A stretch of 42,260 bases of DNA from SAR324 cluster bacterium (lineage in GTDB: Bacteria > SAR324 > XYD2-FULL-50-16). Location of the stretch: contig NVSR01000002.1 in assembly GCA_002401295.1 (NCBI GenBank), positions 40,132-82,391 of the forward strand, given 5' to 3'. The notes under the pieces are model-generated. The model made no database searches, was not told the origin of the DNA, and saw only the letters and a program-made list of their open reading frames with translations. Positions 1 to 10,341 of this stretch are shown here, one piece after another (the first letter of the stretch is position 1; the number at the start of each line of letters is the position of its first letter). A program made the position numbers and the translations under genes.

Positions 1-1614
1 ACAATGGGCACTTATGATCCTCAGTTAATTGAGCGACTCAGGGCACAAAATGTATCCATCCAGATTGAGTCAGAGGGAGATACCCCCTGGTATCTTTCCT
101 TGCTCCTGCAATGGGGACCACTCTTATTGCTGGTTGGAGTCTGGATCGTATTGATGAGAAAGATGCCGGGCTCGGGTAAGATCATGTCCATCGGTAAATC
201 AAAAGCTAAAAAATACGAAGAAGAAATTCACGATTTTAGTTTCGATAGTGTCGCGGGCGTGGAAGAAGCTAAAGAAGAGTTAGTAGAAATTGTTGAATTT
301 TTAAAAGCTCCAGAAAAATTCCAAAAACTCGGCGGGAAAATCCCTAAGGGTGTCTTAATGGTCGGCCCTCCCGGTACGGGAAAAACCCTGTTAGCCAAAG
401 CCGTAGCCGGTGAGGCGGGGGCTTCCTTCTACAGCCTTTCCGGGTCAGATTTTGTCGAGATGTTTGTGGGAGTCGGAGCCAGTCGAGTACGAGATCTCTT
501 TGAAGAAGCCAGGCAAAATGCCCCCTGTATTATTTTTATCGATGAAATTGATGCGGTAGGAAGGCATCGTGGTGCCGGAGTCGGCAGTGGTCACGATGAA
601 AGAGAGCAAACGCTGAATGCCTTACTCGTAGAAATGGATGGCTTTGATGGTTCTGAAGGTATTATTACCTTGGCCGCGACCTATCGCTCCGATATTCTGG
701 ATCCGGCCCTCATGCGTCCCGGACGTTTCGACCGAGAAGTCTATGTCGGCTTACCGGACGTCAAAGGTAGAGAGGAGATCCTGAAAGTCCACAGTAAAAA
801 AATTGTACTGGCCGAAGACACAAATTTGAGCATTATCGCCAGGGGAACTCCTGGATTCAGCGGTGCGGATCTGGCCAACTTAATCAATGAAAGTGCTCTC
901 TGGGCAGCTCGCCAGAATAAAAAAGCCGTGACCCTCGAAGAGCTGGAATGGGCTCGGGATAAAATTATCATGGGTGCAGAACGCAAATCTATGATAATGA
1001 AAGAGGAAGAAAAACAAGCTACTGCCTACCACGAAGCGGGGCATGCCCTTGTCGCAGCTTACAATGAAGATGCGGATCCCGTGCATAAAATCACCATCAT
1101 CCCTCATGGCCAAGCCTTAGGGGTGACCTCCTTTTTACCGGAGACAGAACGCCTCAGTATGGATAAATCAGTACTGATGGCAAGAATCAGAGTTGCCTTC
1201 GGAGGAAAAGCTGCTGAAGAACTGGCTTATCAAGATACCAGCACCGGTGTCGAAAATGATCTAAAAAGTGCGACGGATCTTGCCTATAAAATGATCTGCC
1301 AATGGGGCATGAGTGAAAAACTAGGAGCTTTGACTATTTCTCAAGGAGACTCGGGAAATTACCTGGCCATGGATTACAACCCGAAAGAAGTGGTCTCCGA
1401 TGACATGCAACAGATCGTTGATGCCGAAGTAAAAGGACTGCTAATGCAGTGTTACAGTGAGGCAAAGCAAACCTTAACTGAACACCGGCAAGAGCTGGAA
1501 GAGTTAGCCCAATTACTGATGGAAGTGGAAACAGTTACAGCAGAGCGTTTTAATGAACTGATTGGCCAATCTTCAGCCGAACCAACTGCGGAACCAACTG
1601 CGGAACCTATTTAA
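1..1614 (+). CDS. ftsH: ATP-dependent zinc metalloprotease FtsH (5' end missing; ORF continues through the window edge)
   Basis: Walker A GPPGTGKT, Walker [10 protein letters not shown], pore motif [23 protein letters not shown], zinc motif HEAGH. The ATG at 4 lies in the end of the periplasmic domain ([13 protein letters not shown]), so the true start is upstream of the window. Confidence 0.96.
   Translation, partial: TMGTYDPQLIERLRAQNVSIQIESEGDTPWYLSLLLQWGPLLLLVGVWIVLMRKMPGSGKIMSIGKSKAKKYEEEIHDFSFDSVAGVEEAKEELVEIVEFLKAPEKFQKLGGKIPKGVLMVGPPGTGKTLLAKAVAGEAGASFYSLSGSDFVEMFVGVGASRVRDLFEEARQNAPCIIFIDEIDAVGRHRGAGVGSGHDEREQTLNALLVEMDGFDGSEGIITLAATYRSDILDPALMRPGRFDREVYVGLPDVKGREEILKVHSKKIVLAEDTNLSIIARGTPGFSGADLANLINESALWAARQNKKAVTLEELEWARDKIIMGAERKSMIMKEEEKQATAYHEAGHALVAAYNEDADPVHKITIIPHGQALGVTSFLPETERLSMDKSVLMARIRVAFGGKAAEELAYQDTSTGVENDLKSATDLAYKMICQWGMSEKLGALTISQGDSGNYLAMDYNPKEVVSDDMQQIVDAEVKGLLMQCYSEAKQTLTEHRQELEELAQLLMEVETVTAERFNELIGQSSAEPTAEPTAEPI
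1579..1608 (+). repeat. 2.5 copies of 12-bp direct repeat GAACCAACTGCG encoding AEPT repeats at the FtsH C-terminus
   Basis: gaaccaactgcg gaaccaactgcg gaacct read directly; protein tail [13 protein letters not shown]. Confidence 0.9.
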
Positions 1615-1634
1615 TCCCTTTCAAGGCAACTTGC

Positions 1635-2489
1635 ATGAATTTTCTGTTATTGAGACTTTTACCCAAAAATCTCCTCAGCCGCCTGATGGGAGTTCTTGCG
1701 GACCAGCAAGTTCCTGCTTTGTTGTTACAGGCAATTATCCATATTTACGCTCATGTCTATAAGATTCGCTTGAGTGAACTCAAGAAACCGTTGCGTGAGA
1801 TGAGATCATTCAACGATTTCTTTACCCGGGAACTCAAAAAAGAACTCAGGCCGATTGATCCGACACCTCACAGTATTACGAGTCCTGTCGATGGGACCGT
1901 TGCCGAACATGGTAGCATCAAGCAGGGGTTGCTCGTACAAACTAAAGGAATTCTCTATTCTTTAAATGATCTGGTAGGGGATCAAAATGCTCAGCTCTTT
2001 GAGTCGGGCTATTTCATGACCATCTACCTCAGCCCTGCGGACTATCACCGCATCCACACACCCGTAGCCGGACAAGTGAAAAAGTTTAGTTATTTTTCCG
2101 GGAACCTGTGGCCGGTCAATAGTTTAGGTGTCAACAATGTAGGGGGACTCTTCTCCTTAAATGAGCGCATTCTGACACCCATTGAGAGCCCATTCGGGAC
2201 GGTAGGTATTGTTAAAGTAGGTGCAACGGTAGTGGGGAAGATCAAACTAAAATTCCACTCTTTGACTAGTAATCAAGGCAAGGCATCCCAGATCAATTTG
2301 CCTGTTTTACCTGCTAGGAACTTTCAAAAAGGTGAAGAGCTTGGGCGCTTTCAATTAGGCAGCACCGTGATCTTACTCTTTCAGAAAGATCAGATGCTAC
2401 CCAAAGATATGTTCAAGGGAAAGAAATTAAAGATGGGGCAAGTGATCGGTACCTTCAACAAGGTCATGCAACCAACTACAAAAACCTAA
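1635..2489 (+). CDS. psd: Phosphatidylserine decarboxylase proenzyme
   Basis: YLSPADYHRIHTPVAG, VNNVGG and the C-terminal self-cleavage motif LGST (FQLGSTVILLF). Confidence 0.93.
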   Translation: MNFLLLRLLPKNLLSRLMGVLADQQVPALLLQAIIHIYAHVYKIRLSELKKPLREMRSFNDFFTRELKKELRPIDPTPHSITSPVDGTVAEHGSIKQGLLVQTKGILYSLNDLVGDQNAQLFESGYFMTIYLSPADYHRIHTPVAGQVKKFSYFSGNLWPVNSLGVNNVGGLFSLNERILTPIESPFGTVGIVKVGATVVGKIKLKFHSLTSNQGKASQINLPVLPARNFQKGEELGRFQLGSTVILLFQKDQMLPKDMFKGKKLKMGQVIGTFNKVMQPTTKT

Positions 2490-3540
2490 GTACACCCTGG
2501 GTAATTTGTTGGATCGGTAAGATTTTCTCTACCGATCCATTTTCCACGGCCTCTCTCGGCATCCCATAGACAACACAGCTCTCCTCATCCTGAGCAATAG
2601 TACGGCCCCCAGCCTCTTTCATTGCCAATAAGCCTAAAGCTCCGTCAGCCCCCATTCCAGTTAAGATCACCCCAATTGCATTTTTTCCCGCACATTCCGC
2701 AGCAGAGTGAAAAATAACATCCACTGACGGACGATGACGATTTACAGGAGGTCCGCCTTTGACTTCCACAAAGTAGCGGCTGCCATGTTTACGCAATAAC
2801 ATATGTTGATTTCCTGGTGCTAATAAAGCAACACCAGATTCTACGGTATCTCCATTACGCGCTTCTCGAACCATTAAGTTGGGACAAATCTGATTCAACC
2901 TATCAGCGAAAGATTGGGTGAAACCTTCGGGCATGTGTTGTACCATGACGATTCCCGGTGCACCAGCTGGCATATTCTCTAAGACCTTTCGTATGGCTTC
3001 CGTCCCACCGGTTGAGGCTCCAATGACAATCACCTTTTCACTCGCTATTACACCTCTTAAGGGGGCTAAACCCGGAGCTGGAGCCACAGCAACTTGCTGT
3101 GCTACCGAGGCAACGGCTCTGGCCTTCCCACCTTTGACTTTGGCTCTGGCTGAATAAAATAAAAGATCAGCCAACTGAGCCATCACTTTATTGCGATTTG
3201 ATGAATCTTCCGGTTTGGGTTTGGGGAAGATATCAACAGCGCCTAACTCTAGAGCTTTCAAGCTAGCCTCTCGGCTGCTATCAGCTATCGAACTAATCAC
3301 GATAATGGGAAGAGGCCAGTGTTCCATCAAAACCTGTATGAATTCAAGGCCATTCATACGAGGCATTCCTAAATCCAAAGTAATGATATCAGGCTTTTTT
3401 TTTACAATCACATCTCGTGCCTGGTAAGCATCTTTAGCCGTTCCGATCACTTCAAGACGAGGGTCTCTAGCCAGACCGGAACGCAGGATGTTCCTAATTA
3501 CCGCTGAATCATCTACAATTAAAACCTGAACTTTCTTCAT
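2476..3540 (-). CDS. cheB: Chemotaxis protein-glutamate methylesterase CheB (receiver + methylesterase)
   Basis: Receiver VDDSAVIRNIL / TLDLGMPRMNGLEF; esterase GASTGGTEAI, VQHMPEGFT, GMGADGALGLLAMKEAGG. Confidence 0.95.
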   Translation of the reverse strand: MKKVQVLIVDDSAVIRNILRSGLARDPRLEVIGTAKDAYQARDVIVKKKPDIITLDLGMPRMNGLEFIQVLMEHWPLPIIVISSIADSSREASLKALELGAVDIFPKPKPEDSSNRNKVMAQLADLLFYSARAKVKGGKARAVASVAQQVAVAPAPGLAPLRGVIASEKVIVIGASTGGTEAIRKVLENMPAGAPGIVMVQHMPEGFTQSFADRLNQICPNLMVREARNGDTVESGVALLAPGNQHMLLRKHGSRYFVEVKGGPPVNRHRPSVDVIFHSAAECAGKNAIGVILTGMGADGALGLLAMKEAGGRTIAQDEESCVVYGMPREAVENGSVEKILPIQQITQGVLRFL

Positions 3541-4073
3541 CGTCTATTGTTGTTTAAACTCCGATTCCTTTCATCTAGAAAGTTAAAACGCTTGATGAAA
3601 CTTGCCTTGACCAGCCCAGTTTGCACATCGAAGTAGATTTTTCTACCTCGATGTCCTCCAACTTCCTTTCGCACCACTTTAACTTTCAATTTTTCCAGAA
3701 CTTTCAATGTAATTTCAATATTCCGGGCTCCCACGTTCATTGCCGGTCCCGCGTCAACCAGCGCCAGCCGACTGGCTCCTCCAAAGACCTGTGCCTCCAG
3801 AAAACGTGGTAAACTCCCTTCTTTTCGGATCATGTCATACAAGACAAAAGTAGCGACATTCCCGTACTTTGTAGAAGCAAATTCCTCTTCCATGGTTATC
3901 GGCAGCATAATATGATTCATCCCGGCCATCTTCCTGTGACTATCCCAGATACAAACTGCTACGCATGAGCCTAGCAGTGTAGTAATCCGCATATCTTCTT
4001 TACTGAGAAAGACCTCACCAGGCTGCACATGATAGTTGCGCTTCGCTGTGGTGAGGTGATAGGGATTAGCCAT
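3537..4073 (-). CDS. cheD: CheD, chemoreceptor glutamine deamidase
   Basis: TTLLGSCVAVCIWD catalytic Cys, MNHIMLP, FGGA, GARNIEITLKVLEKLKVKVVRKEVGGHRGRKIYFDVQTG. Confidence 0.93.
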   Translation of the reverse strand: MANPYHLTTAKRNYHVQPGEVFLSKEDMRITTLLGSCVAVCIWDSHRKMAGMNHIMLPITMEEEFASTKYGNVATFVLYDMIRKEGSLPRFLEAQVFGGASRLALVDAGPAMNVGARNIEITLKVLEKLKVKVVRKEVGGHRGRKIYFDVQTGLVKASFIKRFNFLDERNRSLNNNRR

Positions 4074-4476
4074 TCAAAAGTTCCTCAATTTTTTCGATCA
4101 ACTTATTGGCACGAAAAGGTTTTGTCATATAAGCATCGGCTCCGGCTCTCAGCCCTTCTTCCTCATCTTGCTTACGGCCTTTTGCGGAGAGCAGGATCAC
4201 TTTTGTTTGTTGCGTAGCAGAGTCCCCTTTAACCCTTTTGCAGACTTCATAACCACTCATATCAGGCATCATGATATCCAGGACCATCAAGTCAGGTTCA
4301 AATTCTTTAACTTTTTCCAAAGCTTCCGTACCGTCACCAGCACTAGACACATCATAGCCTTTGAACTCTAAGCGGAAACAAACCAAATCTCGAATTTTCT
4401 TCTCATCATCTACAATTAAAATCTTGTGGCTCATCAGTTCTCCGGGAGATTTCAAGCTTCTTTCGAAGAAGCTCAT
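4066..4476 (-). CDS. Single-domain response regulator (CheY-like receiver); start may instead be the internal ATG near 4434 (MSHKILIVDDE)
   Basis: ILIVDDEKKIRDLV, LMVLDIMMPDMSG, LLSAKGR, TKPFRANKL. Confidence 0.92.
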   Translation of the reverse strand: MSFFERSLKSPGELMSHKILIVDDEKKIRDLVCFRLEFKGYDVSSAGDGTEALEKVKEFEPDLMVLDIMMPDMSGYEVCKRVKGDSATQQTKVILLSAKGRKQDEEEGLRAGADAYMTKPFRANKLIEKIEELLNG

Positions 4477-5291
4477 AGTTTTTGGTAAACAGCTGGTTGA
4501 ACATATTTGAGGGTAGTTTTGATACCACTCAGGCTTTCCGCGTTACCAATAAAAAGGTAGCCACCTCTGGTCAACTGCTCAGCTAAATTAGCGACCAACC
4601 GTTCTCTAGTTATTTTATCAAAATAGATCATTACATTACGGCAAAAAATAAAATCAAAGGTCACAGAAAGGGGGAATTTCTCCATGAGATTCAGCCGCCT
4701 GAAATAAGTTAGTTCCTTCAAGCAATCTTTGACTAAATAATGATCTGACCACTGGTTACTGCCTTTCAAAAAATACTTCCGTAATAAAGGCTGAGGGACG
4801 GGAGATATTTGTGCCGTAGAGTAAATGCCTCGTTCCGCTTCATCCAGCACTTTAGTGGAAATATCCGTACTCAAAATCTTAATATTTTTGCTGCGATTAT
4901 TTCCGAAATGCTCTAATAAGGTCATGCCCAGAGTATAAGATTCTTCACCACTGGAACAAGCAGCACTCCAAATGCGAATATCTCGCTGTCCTGTCATTCG
5001 AGGGTAGACATTCTTGATTAAAAAATCAAAATGTACGGATTCCCGAAAAAAATCAGTCTTATTTGTAGAAACCGCATTCAGCATTAAGGTGAATTCATCT
5101 TTGTGCATGGGATTCGTGACATGTTCCCGATATGCTCTAAAGGAAGGGATCTTCATCACGTTCATTCGTTTCCTCAAGCGGGAGATCAATAACTGCTTTT
5201 TGGGCGCAGTAAAATTAATCCCGCAAGTATCGTAGATCAGCTGCTGATATTGGCCGAACTCCGCATCAGACATATTCATTTCTTCAGGCAT
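4473..5291 (-). CDS. cheR: CheR-type chemotaxis protein methyltransferase
   Basis: NKTDFFRE, IRIWSAACSSGEESYTLGM, ILSTDIS, FDFIFCRNVMIYFD, GGYLFIGNAESL. Confidence 0.95.
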   Translation of the reverse strand: MPEEMNMSDAEFGQYQQLIYDTCGINFTAPKKQLLISRLRKRMNVMKIPSFRAYREHVTNPMHKDEFTLMLNAVSTNKTDFFRESVHFDFLIKNVYPRMTGQRDIRIWSAACSSGEESYTLGMTLLEHFGNNRSKNIKILSTDISTKVLDEAERGIYSTAQISPVPQPLLRKYFLKGSNQWSDHYLVKDCLKELTYFRRLNLMEKFPLSVTFDFIFCRNVMIYFDKITRERLVANLAEQLTRGGYLFIGNAESLSGIKTTLKYVQPAVYQKL

Positions 5292-7596
5292 AGTTTTTTA
5301 TCTCATCAAGGGTGTAGGGTAAGCTAAACCTGAAAATTGCACCTTCCTTGGAGTTTTCCGCCCAGATTCTTCCGGAATGAGCATCAATAATTCGTTGAGA
5401 AATCGTCAGGCCCAAACCCGTCCCTTTAACCTCCACGCCATCCCTTTTTACTTTTTGAAACTTACCAAAAATCTGCTGCAAGCTCTCCTGAGGGATTCCT
5501 GGCCCCTCATCGGTGATGGATACAATGAAGTAGGATTCCCTTTTCTCCACTCCGACGGAAATCGTCCCATTTTCCGGTGAAAATTTAATCGCATTACCCA
5601 ATAGATTGATCAATACTTGAATGATTCGATCGCCATCACCAAGGAATTGAATATCTGTGGGTTGATGCTTAATTTTGATATTATTTTTTTCAAACAGCAA
5701 GCCTTCTACTGACTCAATGGCACGCTTCACTTGATCATTCAAATAAACGTCTTCCAGTAGAAATTCAACATGTCCTGCCGCTAGTGTGGACATATCCAGG
5801 ATATTCTCGATCAATTGGCTCAACCGTTCCGATTCTTCAATCAAGATCTGATAGAACCTCTGTCGCTCTTTCTCGGGTAACTCACACTCAGCCAGTGTAT
5901 CGGCATAACCAAGGATAGATGCCAAGGGCGTTCTTAATTCATGGGAAACAGTGGCCAAAAATTCATCTTTGAGCTTATCCAGGCTTTTTAGTTTTTCATA
6001 AGCTTCTTCCAAATGCTGGTTAGCCGCCCTCAATTCCGCGACCCTTTCCAAGACCCTGGTCTCCAACTCTTCATTCGTAGCGATTAATGCGGCTTCCATC
6101 CTTTTTCTGTCCGTAATATCTTCTATTACTTCCAGATAATGGGTAATCTTTCCATATTTATTCTTGATGGAGCAAACGGAAGCAGAACCCCAAAAAAAGT
6201 TGCCACTTCGTTTTTTATTGCGTAATTCCCCTTTCCAGGTCCCCCCAGAGGAAACAGTCTCCCAAATTTCATTGTTGAGACGACTGTCCTCTCTATCATC
6301 CTGTAAAAATCGTGGGTTTTTTCCAGATACCTCTTCAGCCGTATAGCCGGTTTTTTGTAAAAACCAAGGATTAACGTATTCAATTTTACATTCGCTATCA
6401 GTGATCAAAATAGAAATCGGACTTTGCTCAACCACTGTAGACAGCATAGAGATCTGTTCCTCATCCTTTTTCAGCTGTGAAATATCCTGCGCCACAAATA
6501 CAATTCCATCAAACTGATCTGTTTCATCATGGAGTATATCCAGTGAGCATAGTACGGGGACGCTTTTTCCATCCTGGGTCATCAGAGTCGTTTCAAAACT
6601 CTCCATGCTCTGAGGAATTTTTTCTTCATTCTTCCATTCGGAAATCCATTGCTCTTGCTCCCTATTAAAGAGAAAATCAAAGGATTGCCCAAGGACGTCT
6701 TCTTCTTTCAGCCCTAAGAGTCGCAAGGCGGCAGGGTTGGCTATTTCTATCTGTTTATCCGCTGAAAATACAAATAAGGCATCATATAAAGAATTCAAGA
6801 CATTTTCGATGCGATTATTAGACTTAGCCAGATTCTTCAGCATTTTATTGCGGGATGTCATGATCTGCCCCAACTCGTCATCACGGATGAGCGAGCTCTC
6901 AATCAAAGCTGACTTCACATCTTTTTCAGAATTTTTGGCCACAATCAAACGTATAGGCCTGTAAATTCTCATGAGATAATAAAGCCAAGTAAGCCCCGAT
7001 AAAAAACCACCAAGAATCACCATGCTAATAAAGATACTCTTAAAAGCGATCAATCTCTCTGAGAGATAAGAATCCTGGTTATGACGGAAGAAAACAATCC
7101 AGTACTCTTTCTTCTCTTTATTGATCATTACGGGGTGGTATGAGGCAAAGCTTCCCTCCGAATTCACCAAAACCCCTGATGTCCCTGATAAAACTTTTTT
7201 GGCTTGAGAAAAAGACAAGCGTTCCCGAATATTAAGGATCCTGGTCACAGTTCTCGATGAAAGCTCATCTGAAGAGATCAGTAACGCCCCCTCACGATTG
7301 AGAAGATGTAGGGTCGCGCCTGCCGGGATCTTAGATAAGACCCGTTTTACCTGGCTTTGCTGTAAGTTGAAAGTGGCTTCATGCCCCACTTCTGATTTGA
7401 GCAGATTTTCAATCTCAGCGGCGAGTAATATAACCGTAGATTGTAATCTGAGAGCTTTGTACTGGTCATTCACATCATGAGAAATCGTCAGCCCATACCA
7501 TCCCAATAAGAGTAGCGGGGATGAGAGAATCACCAGTAAAATTAAAAAAACATTTCGTAATAACAGTGCTTTAAAGCGAACTATTTTATGCAACAT
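5284..7596 (-). CDS. Membrane-bound sensor histidine kinase with two PAS domains
   Basis: N-terminal TM segment, extracytoplasmic region, second TM, two PAS-like segments (IENVLNSLYDALFVFSADKQIEIANPAAL; VVEQSPISILITDSECKIEYVNPWF), H-box ATVSHELRTPLASILGYADTL, N-box NLLGNAIKFSP, DEGPGIP, GTGLGLTIS. Confidence 0.94.
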   Translation of the reverse strand: MLHKIVRFKALLLRNVFLILLVILSSPLLLLGWYGLTISHDVNDQYKALRLQSTVILLAAEIENLLKSEVGHEATFNLQQSQVKRVLSKIPAGATLHLLNREGALLISSDELSSRTVTRILNIRERLSFSQAKKVLSGTSGVLVNSEGSFASYHPVMINKEKKEYWIVFFRHNQDSYLSERLIAFKSIFISMVILGGFLSGLTWLYYLMRIYRPIRLIVAKNSEKDVKSALIESSLIRDDELGQIMTSRNKMLKNLAKSNNRIENVLNSLYDALFVFSADKQIEIANPAALRLLGLKEEDVLGQSFDFLFNREQEQWISEWKNEEKIPQSMESFETTLMTQDGKSVPVLCSLDILHDETDQFDGIVFVAQDISQLKKDEEQISMLSTVVEQSPISILITDSECKIEYVNPWFLQKTGYTAEEVSGKNPRFLQDDREDSRLNNEIWETVSSGGTWKGELRNKKRSGNFFWGSASVCSIKNKYGKITHYLEVIEDITDRKRMEAALIATNEELETRVLERVAELRAANQHLEEAYEKLKSLDKLKDEFLATVSHELRTPLASILGYADTLAECELPEKERQRFYQILIEESERLSQLIENILDMSTLAAGHVEFLLEDVYLNDQVKRAIESVEGLLFEKNNIKIKHQPTDIQFLGDGDRIIQVLINLLGNAIKFSPENGTISVGVEKRESYFIVSITDEGPGIPQESLQQIFGKFQKVKRDGVEVKGTGLGLTISQRIIDAHSGRIWAENSKEGAIFRFSLPYTLDEIKNYA

Positions 7597-7629
7597 GGAA
7601 CTACCACTGAGACTGCTTGTCGGTGAGAT

Positions 7630-9795
7630 TTAATTAGGAAATTGCCAGGACTCAATAATCATTTTGGTATCCAGGATCAATCCAAACCGACCATTTCCCA
7701 GAATGGCCCCCCCGCTAATCCCAATCAAATGTTCAAAATGTTCTTTTAAGTTTTCCACAACGACCTGTTGTTGGGAGAGAAGTTCATCAACAATGAGCCC
7801 AAATAACTTCCCTTCCACACGCACCACAAAGATGACGCTATTTTGTTTTTGCTCAGATTCATTGATATTAAAGAAAGATGATAATCGAATGATAGGAATA
7901 ATCGCATCGCGATACACCACAAACTCTCCCTGACTTCCCTGAATTTTCTTAATTTCATCAGGCATGGGGCAAAAAGTGTGCTCCACAGAAAAGATAGGGA
8001 GGATCAGATAAGTATCTCCAACCCTGGCCACCAAACCATCAATAATCGAAGTACTCGTCATTAGCGGTATATCGATCGTAAAGCTCGTCCCCATTCCCGG
8101 TACACTATTCACGGAGATCTCTCCATTCAATTGAGTGATCGCAGTTTTCACCACATCCATGCCCACTCCACGTCCCGATAAATCAGAGACTTCTTTGGCC
8201 GTCGAAAATCCAGGTTGAAAAATCAACCCATAGGCTTCTTCATCAGAAATTTTCTCATCCTCCCCTAAGAGATCTTTTTCGATGGCTTTGGCAATAATGG
8301 CATCTCTATTGAGGCCTTGGCCGTCATCGCTCAACACCAAGGTGATCGTATCACTAGTAACCCGAGTGATTAGACTAATGCTTCCCTCTTCAGGTTTGCC
8401 CTCACTTTTTCGTTGTTCCGAATTTTCCAAGCCATGATCCACAGAGTTTCGAATCATATGTACCAGGAAATTATACAAAATCTCAAAGGTGGATTTGTGA
8501 ATCTCTATTTCCTCGCCTTCGGACAAAAAAACAATTTTTTTATTACACTTTCTAGCCAAATCACTAATCAAACGTTGCAGTCTTTTATAGATGCCGCCAA
8601 GAGGTAACATGTGCGTATCTACTACTTTTGTGCGTAAGTTATCTGTGACGCGCACCAGCTTGTCGATTTTATTTTTGGATTGGAAGCGAGCATTGGCGAA
8701 GGTTGGATCCTCCTTGATCGCATTGACCAGGACCGTCAATTCTCCAATCATGCTATAAAGCTCTTCCATTTTTGCTGTGGAAATACGAATGGTGCTTTCT
8801 TTGGAATCCTTGGAATCACTGCTATCTGATGTATCCAGGATAAACTTGCTTTCTATCTCGCCCAGATTTAGCAGGTCAACGTCCTTGCCCTCCAGCACAA
8901 ACTCAATGGCCCGCAAGAGGGGTTCCATTTCTATGACCGCAGGGAATCGTGCTTTCTGATCCTTTGACTGCTCTAATTTCATTGTCAAATTACTAAAAAG
9001 CAACCTGACCATATCAATCACACGTAAGCTTAGTTTGATTACTTGTTCAGACAAAAAGCTGGGATTGCTTCTGGCCTTATCCAACAGGTTCTCACCAGCA
9101 TGGCTAACATGCTGAATCGACCGCAGACCTAAAAATGATGAGGTGCCCTTAATACTATGCAGTTGCCTAAAAACCGTATCAATTTCTAAAACACTGGGAT
9201 CGGATTCCGCCGCGATCAGTTTATCTTCTATCTCTTCCATCGGCTCTAAGGCTTCTTCAATAAAATCTTCCAGCAACATGCGTTGATCCGCGTCAATGAA
9301 AGCAAAATCGTAGAAAGTCACCTCTTTAAAAACTTTATCTACGGTGGCACGTTCACGCTCCGTAAGGATTCGCTTCTCCTCCTTTTCCGAAGTGAACATA
9401 TGATAGATCGTTTTGACGAACTCCAAATCTTCTTCTTGAAAGCAGGATTCAAAGTCAGTGGCACCATCCAGGCCTCCTTCAATCACCTCAAAAACATTCA
9501 GCGCATAACTGAGCCCCGTATAGACACTCTCCTTCCCTTTACTGACTGTTTTAACAATATTTTCCAGGTAATGAAAAATCTGCATTGCCGGGCTGTCCCC
9601 ATAGTCGGAATAGCGATGACGGATTTCATATAAAGGAGTCAGTACCTCTTTTAAAATCTGGGGATCTACATTATATGCGTCTAGCTTGCTAAATACGTCC
9701 TGTAAGACCGAAAAGTGGAATTGAATAAACTCTAAAACATCAGAATTCAAGGTACGGGAAGTATCATCAGACATAGAAGGGTCCAAAAGAGTCAT
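7630..9795 (-). CDS. cheA: Chemotaxis histidine kinase CheA (first paralog in coordinate order)
   Basis: Hpt FRQLHSIKGTSSFLGL, N-box HMIRNSVDHGLE, SDDGQGLN, GFSTAKEVSDLSGRGVGMDVV, C-terminal CheW-like domain ending GISGGAILGNGRFGLILD. Confidence 0.95.
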   Translation of the reverse strand: MTLLDPSMSDDTSRTLNSDVLEFIQFHFSVLQDVFSKLDAYNVDPQILKEVLTPLYEIRHRYSDYGDSPAMQIFHYLENIVKTVSKGKESVYTGLSYALNVFEVIEGGLDGATDFESCFQEEDLEFVKTIYHMFTSEKEEKRILTERERATVDKVFKEVTFYDFAFIDADQRMLLEDFIEEALEPMEEIEDKLIAAESDPSVLEIDTVFRQLHSIKGTSSFLGLRSIQHVSHAGENLLDKARSNPSFLSEQVIKLSLRVIDMVRLLFSNLTMKLEQSKDQKARFPAVIEMEPLLRAIEFVLEGKDVDLLNLGEIESKFILDTSDSSDSKDSKESTIRISTAKMEELYSMIGELTVLVNAIKEDPTFANARFQSKNKIDKLVRVTDNLRTKVVDTHMLPLGGIYKRLQRLISDLARKCNKKIVFLSEGEEIEIHKSTFEILYNFLVHMIRNSVDHGLENSEQRKSEGKPEEGSISLITRVTSDTITLVLSDDGQGLNRDAIIAKAIEKDLLGEDEKISDEEAYGLIFQPGFSTAKEVSDLSGRGVGMDVVKTAITQLNGEISVNSVPGMGTSFTIDIPLMTSTSIIDGLVARVGDTYLILPIFSVEHTFCPMPDEIKKIQGSQGEFVVYRDAIIPIIRLSSFFNINESEQKQNSVIFVVRVEGKLFGLIVDELLSQQQVVVENLKEHFEHLIGISGGAILGNGRFGLILDTKMIIESWQFPN

Positions 9796-9796
9796 T

Positions 9797-9827
9797 GATT
9801 AAGTGATTATTGATTAATGATCAGCGT
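9797..9827 (-). repeat. Degenerate period-7/8 repeat in the cheW-cheA junction
   Basis: Minus-strand CTGATCATTAATCAATAATCACTTAATCA reads as ATCATTA/ATCAATA/ATCACTTA/ATCA; includes the cheW stop codon. Confidence 0.55.
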
Positions 9828-10332
9828 GAACTAGAACCAACTCCTCATTGGATAATACATTTTCCATATCCAGGACGATAATCACTCGCTTATCTAATTT
9901 TGCCATCCCTGTGATGAACATAGTATTGATATTGGCTCCCAAATCCGGGCTATCCTCAAAATCCTTTTCTTCAATCGTGACGACTCCCACCAGAAAATCA
10001 ACAATCGTCCCGGTTAACTTTCCCTGGATATCAACGACAACAATACAAGATTCACTACTACCTTGGCCCTGCTCCATCCCAAATTTAGAGCGCAGATCAA
10101 TCACGGGAATAATTTTCCCCCGCAAGTTAATGACTCCTTTCATAAATTTAGGTGTTTGTGGTACCGGGTCGATCTCCATCAAGCCGACCACTTCCCGGGC
10201 TTCTAGAATTTGAATGCCATATTCCTGCTCACCAATCAGGAAGGTCAATAATTTCCCTCCGGACTCTTTAAATAACTGGGTTGATTTTTCACTCATTCCT
10301 ACTCCTCCATCAAGCTTATTGTTCCTGTCCAC
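9814..10332 (-). CDS. cheW: Chemotaxis coupling protein CheW (start probably the internal MSEKST)
   Basis: LLTFLIGEQEYGIQILEAREVVG, FMKGVINLRGKIIPVIDLRSKFG. Confidence 0.93.
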   Translation of the reverse strand: MDRNNKLDGGVGMSEKSTQLFKESGGKLLTFLIGEQEYGIQILEAREVVGLMEIDPVPQTPKFMKGVINLRGKIIPVIDLRSKFGMEQGQGSSESCIVVVDIQGKLTGTIVDFLVGVVTIEEKDFEDSPDLGANINTMFITGMAKLDKRVIIVLDMENVLSNEELVLVHADH

Positions 10333-10341
10333 ACTCAGCCC

